Made by a program: the position numbers and the translations under genes
Shown here: positions 1-6,047 of the stretch, piece by piece
Position numbering within the stretch: the first letter of the stretch is position 1
How the letters are laid out: each line of letters opens with the position of its first letter
The notes under the pieces: model-generated
Told to the model about the DNA's origin: nothing
The model's input: the letters and a program-made list of their open reading frames with translations, nothing else
The model's database searches: none
DNA from: Ornithinimicrobium pekingense DSM 21552
GTDB taxonomy: Bacteria; Actinomycetota; Actinomycetes; Actinomycetales; Dermatophilaceae
Length of the DNA: 64,000 bases
Assembly: GCF_000421185.1 (NCBI RefSeq)
Contig: NZ_ATWJ01000013.1
Coordinates: 1 to 64,000 of the forward strand
Reading direction: 5' to 3'

Positions 1-893
1 TGCACTCGGTCCAGATGTCCCTCTCTGGCCGGGCGCTGCTGCACGGTGAGGACCTGCTGCTGGCCAACATCCGTGACGCCGACACCCTGGCCGAGCACTT
101 CGCCGAGCTCAAGCCCGACGTCGTCTTCCACGCCGCCGCGCTCAAGCACCTGTCCTTGTTGGAGCGCTACCCCGCCGAGGCGTGGAAGACCAACGTGCTG
201 GGCACCCTCAACGTCCTGGCCGCAGCCGCCGAGGCCGGGGTGGGCACGTTCGTCAACATCTCCACCGACAAGGCCGCCGCGCCCACCTCCGTCCTGGGCT
301 ACTCCAAGCGCGTCGCCGAACGCCTCACCGCGCACTACGCCCGCACCCAGCCCGGCCGGTACGTCTCCGTCCGCTTCGGCAACGTCCTGGGCTCGCGCGG
401 TTCGGTCATCCCCGCGTTCACCGAGCAGATCCGCCGCGGCGGGCCTGTCACCGTCACCCACCCCGACGTCGAGCGCTACTTCATGCTCATCCCCGAGGCC
501 TGCCAGCTCGTGCTGCAGGCCGGCGCGATCGGTCGCGACGGCCAGGCCGTCGTGCTGGACATGGGCACTCCCGTCAAGATCGTCGACGTCGCCCGCGAGC
601 TCATCGCCCTCTCCGGCCGGGAGGACATCGAGATCCAGTACACCGGCCTACGCCCCGGCGAAAAACTCTCCGAAGACCTCTTCACCCACGGAGAGACCCA
701 CCTCGCAGCAGGCCACCCCCTCATGACCGCCGTCAACGTCAACCCCCTCGACCCCGGCGCTGTCGCCGGCCCGGTCCTCACGGGCGAGGTCACTCCGGCC
801 CTGCGGTCGTATGCCGTCGACCAGCCCGCGGAGCAGCAGGCCTTGCCTCCGGCCACCGATCCGTCCCAGGAGAGCACTGACCGAATCGACTGA
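1..893 (+). CDS. FlaA1/CapD-type nucleotide-sugar 4,6-dehydratase, 5' end cut by window
   Basis: Polysaccharide_synt_2-type dehydratase of the FlaA1/CapD/PglF/WbpM family, which converts UDP-GlcNAc-type sugars to 4-keto-6-deoxy intermediates. The frame is already open at base 3 (H-S-V-Q before the first ATG at 15), so the N-terminal Rossmann GxGGxxGSE motif, and any membrane segments, lie outside the window. Visible family motifs are FHAAALKH, the STDKA loop (codons 261-272), LGYSKR (294-311), RFGNVLGSRGSV and the C-terminal LRPGEKLSEDLF. The Tyr of a standard YxxxK is Leu here; substitution at this position is known in this family (Met in WbpM). With the PglD-like acetyltransferase (50656-51300), the DegT aminotransferases and the PglC-like transferase (5313-6008) it could supply a UDP-diamino-trideoxy sugar; that link is inferred. 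Confidence 0.9.
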   Translation, partial: HSVQMSLSGRALLHGEDLLLANIRDADTLAEHFAELKPDVVFHAAALKHLSLLERYPAEAWKTNVLGTLNVLAAAAEAGVGTFVNISTDKAAAPTSVLGYSKRVAERLTAHYARTQPGRYVSVRFGNVLGSRGSVIPAFTEQIRRGGPVTVTHPDVERYFMLIPEACQLVLQAGAIGRDGQAVVLDMGTPVKIVDVARELIALSGREDIEIQYTGLRPGEKLSEDLFTHGETHLAAGHPLMTAVNVNPLDPGAVAGPVLTGEVTPALRSYAVDQPAEQQALPPATDPSQESTDRID

Positions 894-957
894 GTCTGGT
901 CGGCAAACGCCGGGCGCTGTGAGAATTCGGGGCTGTCGCACCCACCCTGGTTGCTGC

Positions 958-1006
958 CAGACTGTGCCCAGAGGCGCTTGCCGTGGAGCGCATCTGGTGC
1001 AGGAGG
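958..1006 (+). promoter_or_regulatory. Leader element R0: CAGACTG block, GCGC hairpin, Shine-Dalgarno
   Basis: First of three related leaders. CCAGACTG (957-964) is followed by a hairpin: CCAGA (968-972), one mismatched g, GCGCT (974-978), 8-nt loop, AGCGC (987-991), one a, TCTGG (993-997). Three bases later comes AGGAGG (1001-1006), 6 nt before the GTG at 1013. The CAGACTG block, the GCGC-stem position and the distance to the ribosome binding site recur at 1742-1837 and 5026-5150. The block upstream of CAGACTG is much less well conserved here than in the other two copies. Function unknown; it could act as RNA or as a DNA operator. Confidence 0.5.
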
Positions 1007-1012
1007 TGCGCC

Positions 1013-1729
1013 GTGCGTCGTCGGAGACGTTGGCGCCAGGATGGCTGGCGCGTGGAGCGGGCCGAGGTAGGTCGGACCCCGTCGGTCGAGCATGCCCTCG
1101 CGTGCGCCCGTGAGCACCTGCAGGACAGGGTGGTTCTCGTCACCGGTGCCGGCGGGGCGGTCGGGTCTGAGCTGTGCCGCCAGATCGCCGGCCACGGACC
1201 GGCGCGGTTGCTCCTGCTCGACCACGACGAGAGCCGACTGGTCGCGGCCTGGCTGTCGCTGGCGACCCCCTCCCCCGCCCGGTGGGACGACCTGCTGCTC
1301 GTCGACGTCCGGGACGTCGACGCCCTGGCCGAGTCGGTCGTCCCGGCCCATCCCGACATCGTGATCCACGCTGCCGCGCTGAGCGACCGTGACCTGCTCG
1401 AGCGCCACCCGCGCGAGGCGTGGATGACCAACGCCGTCGGCACCCGCAACGTCCTCGACGTGGCGGCCCGCGCCGGCACCGGGCTCTTCGTCACCGTCTC
1501 CTCCTCCGTCGCCGCCGGCGAGAGCTGCGTGCTCGGGCAGACCATGCGCATGGCCGAGGACCTCACGGCGGCCTGGGCCCGTGACGAGCCCGGACGCTAT
1601 GTCTCAGTCCGGCTGGGGGACGCGGCGGGCGCGAGTGACGCCGGCCTCCTGCAGGACCTCGTCCGGCGGGTCCTGGGGGCCGTTGCCAGCGACCTGGATG
1701 GCTGCGTCATCGGCGCACCGGCCGTGTGA
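1013..1729 (+). CDS. Degenerate FlaA1/CapD-like dehydratase paralogue, probably inactive
   Basis: A 238-residue protein clearly related to the upstream dehydratase. It keeps the NAD-binding GAGGAVGSELCRQIA, VIHAAAL, DLLERHPREAWMTNAVGTRNVL and PGRYVSVRLG. The catalytic segment is altered: STDKA of the neighbour is SSSVA here (codons 1499-1513) and LGYSK is LGQTM (codon 1544 is Met), so the Asp/Lys of the TDK loop and the catalytic Lys are gone. It also stops before the RPGEK region, about 110 residues short. The GTG at 1013 is chosen because AGGAGG lies 6 nt upstream; an in-frame GTG at 983 falls inside the leader hairpin. The frame is open and translatable, so it may be a relic in early decay or a binding-only paralogue. 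The Arg-rich N terminus resembles the start of the small protein at 5158. Confidence 0.7.
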   Translation: MRRRRRWRQDGWRVERAEVGRTPSVEHALACAREHLQDRVVLVTGAGGAVGSELCRQIAGHGPARLLLLDHDESRLVAAWLSLATPSPARWDDLLLVDVRDVDALAESVVPAHPDIVIHAAALSDRDLLERHPREAWMTNAVGTRNVLDVAARAGTGLFVTVSSSVAAGESCVLGQTMRMAEDLTAAWARDEPGRYVSVRLGDAAGASDAGLLQDLVRRVLGAVASDLDGCVIGAPAV

Positions 1730-1741
1730 CGCCGACCACAC

Positions 1742-1837
1742 AATCATCCTGCAGGGGGATTGCGCGCCTCGCGGTCGCTACCAGACTGCTCACAGGTTGC
1801 GCTTTGTAGGGGAGCGCGCCCCGTCGCAGGGAAGGGG
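1742..1837 (+). promoter_or_regulatory. Leader element R1: conserved blocks, GCGC hairpin, Shine-Dalgarno
   Basis: Second copy of the leader. An AATCATCCT...AGGGGGATTGCGCG block (1742-1767) precedes CCAGACTG (1781-1788) and CACAGGT (1791-1797). A hairpin with GCGCT (1800-1804) and AGCGC (1813-1817) follows, with loop TTGTAGGGG. The purine run AAGGGG (1832-1837) precedes adjacent GTG-ATG codons at 1845/1848. The copy at 5026-5150 shares all these blocks in the same order and also has GTG-ATG at its end. Shared sequence continues past the start codon (GCAGGCGCCGG in both), which points to duplication of the whole gene head. Confidence 0.5.
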
Positions 1838-1847
1838 CTGCACCGTG

Positions 1848-1904
1848 ATGCAGTCGGATGCATGCTGTCGGCACGCAGGCGCCGGACGAGAGGCCTGGGC
1901 ATGA
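1848..1904 (+). CDS. Possible 18-residue leader peptide overlapping the next start
   Basis: A short frame (MQSDACCRHAGAGREAWA) starts at ATG 1848, or at the adjacent GTG 1845, about 10 nt after AAGGGG. It ends in a TGA (1902-1904) that overlaps the ATG of the next gene at 1901 as ATGA, an arrangement typical of translational coupling. It occupies the same place, after the same leader, as the longer small frame at 5158-5316. There is no homology to support it; it could equally be an untranslated stretch. Confidence 0.35.
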   Translation: MQSDACCRHAGAGREAWA

Positions 1905-2761
1905 CACGGGCACGGGAGGCCCCACGCCGCGGCCCGGTCGTCATCCTGGGTGGGACCGCCGTGCAGGTCGAGGCCGTGCACGCCGCCCACGCGCTGGGCC
2001 GTGAGGCGCACGCCGTGACGACGGCGTGCGCGGATGCGGTGGGGGCGGCTGCCGACGAGGTCGCGCTCATGGACCTCGCTGACGTGGACGCGGTGACGCG
2101 CTACGCCCAGCACGTGGGCGCCGCGGCGGTCTACTCCGTCGGCTCGGACGAGGCGATGCCGGTCGTGGCCGAGGTGACGGAGCGGCTCGGGCTGCTCGGC
2201 CTGGTGGGCCGGCGGACCGTCGACCTGTGCCGCCATGAGCACCAGCTCAGGGCGGTGCTGGCCGGCGCGCCCGGGGCGCCAGCCAGCCCAGAGCGCGTCC
2301 CGGGACCTGACATCTCCGTCACCGGCTTCCTCTGGGGCGGCGAGCTGGTCTTCGTCGGCGTCTCCGACCGAGACTGCCGGGCCGAGGACGGTGACCTGGT
2401 CCACGCGCATACCTTCCCCTCGCGGTCAGCGGACTGCCTGGAGGTGCACGAGGCCGTCGTCGTCCTCGACGCCGCCTGCCAGCGGATCGGGCTGCTCGAC
2501 GGACCCGTCCACGCGCGGATGGTCGTCGGCCCGGACGGGGTGCGGCTGACGAGGCTCTCGCCGCGGCTGGACGGCTGTCACCTGTGGCGGCTGTGGCGCG
2601 AGGTCACCGGGGTCGACCTGCTGACCGCCGCGGTCGCCGGTGCCTGCGGGGAGCGGCCGGCGCTCGCCGTCCCGGACGGAGCACCGCTGGTGCCGGTGTG
2701 GCCGCGGTCGGGCGACCAGTCGGTCAGCCTGGATCCTGCCGAGGGGATGGCCGTCGCATGA
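1901..2761 (+). CDS. Degenerate ATP-grasp-like protein lacking the ATP-binding core
   Basis: The first 105 or so residues look like the pre-ATP-grasp domain of CarB/PylC-type ligases (VVILGGTAVQVEAVHAAHALG, then YSVGSDEAMPVVAEVTERLG and a helix ending RHEHQLRAVL). The rest looks like the C-terminal part of such enzymes (PDISVTGFLWGGELVFVGVSDR, HTFPS, GPVHARMVV, TGVDLL). Between them the expected stretch with the ATP-binding lysines and glycine-rich loop is missing: about 15 residues join the two halves. At 286 residues the protein is roughly 100 shorter than typical relatives. This looks like an internal deletion that leaves the frame intact. ATG 1901 is preferred (GAGAGG at 1888-1893). The 3' end overlaps the next gene by ATGA. 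Confidence 0.6.
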   Translation: MTRAREAPRRGPVVILGGTAVQVEAVHAAHALGREAHAVTTACADAVGAAADEVALMDLADVDAVTRYAQHVGAAAVYSVGSDEAMPVVAEVTERLGLLGLVGRRTVDLCRHEHQLRAVLAGAPGAPASPERVPGPDISVTGFLWGGELVFVGVSDRDCRAEDGDLVHAHTFPSRSADCLEVHEAVVVLDAACQRIGLLDGPVHARMVVGPDGVRLTRLSPRLDGCHLWRLWREVTGVDLLTAAVAGACGERPALAVPDGAPLVPVWPRSGDQSVSLDPAEGMAVA

Positions 2762-3645
2762 GGTTCGTGGTCACCGGGGCAACCGGGACGCTCGGCCGGT
2801 ATGTCGTCAACCGGCTGCGCGACTCCGGCCACGACGTGCTCGGGCTGTCGCGCACGGGGGCGGGCGGGCACACGGCCACCGACTACTCGGTGGAGTCGCT
2901 GTCGGCGCTCTTCCAGGGCGCGGACGGGGTGGTCGACCTCGCCGCCGCCCGGCCGCGGCCCGATGAGCGGCTCGACCTGGCCACGACTGTCGTCACCGCC
3001 GGCAACGTGCTGGAGGCCGCGTGCCGGGCCTGGGTTCGCACCCTGGTGCAGGCTTCCAGCGTTGCGGTCTACGGCCCGGAGGCACCGCGGCCGCTGCACG
3101 AGGCCTCCCCCACGCGTCCTCGCTCGCCCTACGCCCTGGGCAAGCTGACGGTGGAGCGCTGGGCCCGGCTGGACGACTACGTCGAGCTGCGGACCGTGAG
3201 CCTGCGCCTGTCGCACCTCATCGGCCTCGGTGACGACAGCGGTTCCCTCGTCAGCACCTACCTGCGCCGAGCCACGGCCGGGGAGAACCTCGAGGTGCAC
3301 GAGCCCCTCGGGCCTGCACGCGGCTACCTCTACGCCGGTGACGCCGCCCGGGCCGTCGAGCTGGCGCTGTGCACGGAGACGGCAGGCGGCGCCGTCAACG
3401 TGGCCGGCCCTCACCTGCTCACCCCGGCCCAGCTCGCGCAGGTGGTCAGCGAGGAGGTGGGCGGGTCGGTCGTCGGTGGTGACCCGGCGTGGCGGCACGC
3501 CCCGTGGCACAGCACGGCCGACGAGGTCGACACGACGCGGGCGCGAGAGGCGCTCGGCTTCGCCCCGGAGCACGACGTGCGCACCGCGCTGCAGGAGATC
3601 AGGCAGGTTCTGGACCGGCAGGCCGTGTCGGAGCAGGTGTCGTGA
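2758..3645 (+). CDS. NAD-dependent epimerase/dehydratase
   Basis: Extended short-chain dehydrogenase of 295 residues. It starts with the nucleotide-binding MRFVVTGATGTLGRYVV (TGxxGxxG), has the catalytic SSVAVYG and SPYALGK (YxxxK) pair in the middle, and ends with a substrate-domain segment of ALGFAPEHDVRTAL type. Such proteins epimerise, dehydrate or reduce nucleotide-activated sugars in the cytoplasm; the substrate cannot be read from the sequence. ATG 2758 overlaps the stop of the preceding gene as ATGA, so the two are translationally coupled. Confidence 0.85.
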   Translation: MRFVVTGATGTLGRYVVNRLRDSGHDVLGLSRTGAGGHTATDYSVESLSALFQGADGVVDLAAARPRPDERLDLATTVVTAGNVLEAACRAWVRTLVQASSVAVYGPEAPRPLHEASPTRPRSPYALGKLTVERWARLDDYVELRTVSLRLSHLIGLGDDSGSLVSTYLRRATAGENLEVHEPLGPARGYLYAGDAARAVELALCTETAGGAVNVAGPHLLTPAQLAQVVSEEVGGSVVGGDPAWRHAPWHSTADEVDTTRAREALGFAPEHDVRTALQEIRQVLDRQAVSEQVS

Positions 3646-3687
3646 CCGTCGCGGACGCGGGCGCCACCGCGCCGCCCGGGGTCGTCC

Positions 3688-4950
3688 GTGCCTGAGCTGC
3701 TGCTCCTGACCAATTGCTTCCCCTACGGCGCCGGGGAGGACTACCTCGAGGCTGAGCTGCCTCACCTCGCCGCCGCCTTCGACCGGGTGGTCGTCGTCCC
3801 GACCATGCAGGTTCGCGGGCAACCACCGACGCGTCAGGTGCCCGAGGGTGTCGTAGTGGTGCCGGTCGACCTCCCGCCGGGGCGGGCCGGACGGTTGATG
3901 ACCCCGCTGGGCGAGCTGCGCCGGGGCGCGGTGGGATGGGGGCTGCCGCACCTGCCGACGGCGCCGCCCTTCGCGCCCGTCCCGCACGCCTACGAGGCCT
4001 ACTTCGAGGCGCGCGCGCAGGGCATCGCCCGCCTCGTCACGGTCCGGCTGGCCGAGGCCGGGATCGCGGTCCCCGAGGTCGTCTACGCCTACTGGTTCTA
4101 CGTCACCACCCGCGTGGCCACGCTGCTGGCGGTGCACCGACCGGAGGGGCGACCGGTGGTCGTGGCCCGCGCCCACGGGTATGACGTGGACGTCGAGGCC
4201 TCCCCCGTCGGCTACCTGCCGCAGCGGGGCCTGCTGCTGCGCGAGGTCGACCACCTCTTCCCCGTCTCCGAGCGGGCGGCGGAGCGGCTGCGTACCGGCT
4301 GGCCCGAGCACGCCGACAAGATCTCCGTGCGCCGGCTCGGCAGCGTCGGATCGAGCGCGGCGCCGGTGTCTCGGCAGCACCCGATGCACGTGCTCACCGT
4401 CTCGTCCGTGCGACGGCGCGAGCGGCTGCACCTTGTCGCCGACGCGGTGGGGCTGCTGCAGCGCGACGGCGTGCCGGTGACGTGGACCCACCTCGGCGGC
4501 GGCACACCCGCCGCCGAGGCGGCGCTGCGTCGCCGGGCGGCCCGAATGGCGCCCGGGTCGGTCGAGCTGGTCGGTCCCGTGCCGCGCGCGGAGGTGCTGC
4601 ACCGGCTGGCCACCTGCCGTCCCACCGTGCTCGTCAACGTGTCTATGAGCGAGGGCGTGCCCATGTCGGTGATGGAGGCGATGGCCCACGGGGTGCCGGT
4701 CCTGGCCACCGACGTCGGCGCGGCTCGCGAGCTCCTCCTGGACCAGCCCGCGCTGCCGTTGCTGCCGCCCGACCTCGACACGGCATACCTGGCCGGGGCG
4801 CTGCTGGGCGTCGACGTGCTGCCGCCGAGCGCCTACGCGCGGGTCTGCGCCGCCAACCAGGCCGCGTGGCGGGCCGGGTGGGACGCCGGCGTCGTGCTCG
4901 CCGACTTCGCCTCCGAGCTGGCGTCGCTCGCAGGCCAGGTGCGCAGGTGA
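3688..4950 (+). CDS. GT4-type glycosyltransferase
   Basis: A 420-residue GT-B glycosyltransferase. The N-terminal half begins MPELLLLTNCFPYGAGEDYLEAE, as in GT4 enzymes; the C-terminal half has the donor-binding signature region SEGVPMSVMEAMAHGVPVLATDVGAARELL with the E-x7-E-type pattern. Expected role is adding one sugar to a lipid-linked oligosaccharide on the cytoplasmic face of the membrane. It starts at GTG, 42 bases after the epimerase stop, and belongs to the same run of plus-strand genes. Confidence 0.85.
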   Translation: MPELLLLTNCFPYGAGEDYLEAELPHLAAAFDRVVVVPTMQVRGQPPTRQVPEGVVVVPVDLPPGRAGRLMTPLGELRRGAVGWGLPHLPTAPPFAPVPHAYEAYFEARAQGIARLVTVRLAEAGIAVPEVVYAYWFYVTTRVATLLAVHRPEGRPVVVARAHGYDVDVEASPVGYLPQRGLLLREVDHLFPVSERAAERLRTGWPEHADKISVRRLGSVGSSAAPVSRQHPMHVLTVSSVRRRERLHLVADAVGLLQRDGVPVTWTHLGGGTPAAEAALRRRAARMAPGSVELVGPVPRAEVLHRLATCRPTVLVNVSMSEGVPMSVMEAMAHGVPVLATDVGAARELLLDQPALPLLPPDLDTAYLAGALLGVDVLPPSAYARVCAANQAAWRAGWDAGVVLADFASELASLAGQVRR

Positions 4951-5025
4951 GGGCTCGGGCCACTCCGGGCTGCCCGTCCGGCCACTGCCTTCTCACGGGT
5001 CACACGGGGCCCAGATGCACGCCCA

Positions 5026-5150
5026 GAATCCTCCCAGGGAGTGATTCGCGTCACGTCTACGCCCCGACAGACTGGCCCGCAGGTCGCGCCCAACAGGGGG
5101 GCGCGGTCGCCCGGATCGCGCTTGTAGGGGGCGCGACCGCACGCAGGAGG
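5026..5150 (+). promoter_or_regulatory. Leader element R2 with alternative helices and Shine-Dalgarno
   Basis: Third leader copy. AATCCTCC (5027-5034), GTGATTCGCG (5041-5050), CAGACTG (5068-5074), GCAGGTCGCGC and AGGGG blocks match R1 in order. GCGCGACC (5131-5138) can pair with GGTCGCGC at 5082-5089 (8 bp, perfect), with GGaTCGCGC at 5113-5121 (one bulged base, loop TTGTAGGGG) or, shifted, with GCGGTCGC at 5103-5110. These pairings exclude one another. AGGAGG (5145-5150) sits 7 nt before ATG 5158, and CCTCC at 5030-5034 could in principle mask it. The 362-bp gap 4951-5312 holds this leader and the small frame that follows it. Confidence 0.5.
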
Positions 5151-5157
5151 ACCCGTG

Positions 5158-5316
5158 ATGTTCTTGCGCAGGCGCCGGGGTGGCCGGCGGACCGATGTCA
5201 GACGCTGGGGCGAGGCCTCGGCGACCGGCCCGGAGGCGGCGTGCAGGACGACCGACTGGTCGCGCCATAGACCGGTGACCGATCCTCCAGGACGCGACAT
5301 CACACCTCGACCGTGA
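5158..5316 (+). CDS. Small Arg-rich protein coupled to the sugar transferase
   Basis: A 52-residue frame starting MFLRRRRGGRRTDVRRWGE and ending DITPRP. It has the best ribosome binding site of the region (AGGAGG, 7-nt spacing), while the sugar transferase that follows has none of its own. Its TGA (5314-5316) overlaps the GTG at 5313 as GTGA, so translation of the transferase probably depends on it. No domain is recognisable. It may be a true small protein, a leader peptide, or the remnant head of a duplicated gene, since its start resembles the Arg-rich N terminus at 1013. Confidence 0.5.
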   Translation: MFLRRRRGGRRTDVRRWGEASATGPEAACRTTDWSRHRPVTDPPGRDITPRP

Positions 5317-6008
5317 CGGTGGTGCGACGCACGGACGCGCTGTCCCTGCGTCTTCCGCTCGTCTCCCGCTTCGACCTCTCCCCCACCGCGGTCGCGGCTC
5401 CCCCCGCCGACGTGCACCCGCACGCGGGCTCACCGCTCAAGCGCTGCGGCGACCTCACCGGGGGCCTGGTCCTGCTCGTCTTCTTCCTGCTGATGCTGCC
5501 GGTCGCAGCAGTCCTCATCAGGCTCGACAGCCCGGGCACGGTGATCTACCGCCAGACCAGGGTCGGGCTCCACGGGGTGCCGTTCACGATCTACAAGTTC
5601 CGCACGATGTGCCGGGACGCGGAGGCCGACGGACGGGCCCGGTGGGCTCAGGAGGGCGACCCCCGCGTGACCCGGTGCGGGCGCTTCCTGCGCGCGACCC
5701 GGCTCGACGAGGTGCCACAGGCCATCAACGTCCTGCGCGGGGAGATGTCCCTCGTGGGACCTCGACCGGAGCGCCCGGAGCTGACCGACGTGCTGGTGGA
5801 GCAGCACGCCAACTACCTGCACCGGCTGACCATCAAGCCGGGCCTGACGGGCCTGGCGCAGGTCAAGCACCGCTACACCAGCTCGATGGAGGACTGGCGA
5901 CGCAAGCTGAGCTACGACCTGGCCTACGCGCGGTGGGCCAGCCACCGGCTGGACCTGTGCATCCTGCTGCGCACCATCCGCGTCGTCCTCACGATGCGGG
6001 GGACCTGA
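5313..6008 (+). CDS. PglC-type priming sugar-1-phosphate transferase
   Basis: Bacterial sugar transferase (PF02397) of 231 residues, the short monotopic form. An N-terminal hydrophobic segment ([20 protein letters not shown], about residues 53-72) follows the KRCGDLTGG lead. Then come the family motifs [16 protein letters not shown], the [16 protein letters not shown] active-site region, [11 protein letters not shown] and [10 protein letters not shown]. It should transfer a sugar 1-phosphate from a UDP-sugar to undecaprenyl phosphate, the first membrane step. The chosen GTG overlaps the small gene upstream by 4 nt; the ends meet a convergent flippase gene. A second, longer priming enzyme is at 26116-27624. 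Confidence 0.88.
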   Translation: MTVVRRTDALSLRLPLVSRFDLSPTAVAAPPADVHPHAGSPLKRCGDLTGGLVLLVFFLLMLPVAAVLIRLDSPGTVIYRQTRVGLHGVPFTIYKFRTMCRDAEADGRARWAQEGDPRVTRCGRFLRATRLDEVPQAINVLRGEMSLVGPRPERPELTDVLVEQHANYLHRLTIKPGLTGLAQVKHRYTSSMEDWRRKLSYDLAYARWASHRLDLCILLRTIRVVLTMRGT

Positions 6009-6047
6009 GACGCTCAGAGGACTGACGCCCTCGCGGGTCTGTCGACC

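Noticed and set aside
1-893. First gene as a truncated pseudogene
   Set aside because: The frame is open to the very edge of the window, so the missing N terminus is explained by the window boundary.
983-985. GTG 983 as start of the degenerate dehydratase
   Set aside because: It falls in the hairpin loop of leader R0 and has no ribosome binding site; GTG 1013 has AGGAGG at 6 nt.
2578-4689. A 2.1-kb minus-strand open frame opposite the epimerase and glycosyltransferase
   Set aside because: Composition typical of an antisense shadow and no start signal; the plus-strand genes are clear.
5020-5160. Leader R2 as a c-di-GMP or ydaO (c-di-AMP) riboswitch
   Set aside because: The signature cores of those classes (such as the GEMM tetraloop/receptor or the ydaO GGTAGG-type blocks in correct order) were not found; left as an unassigned element.
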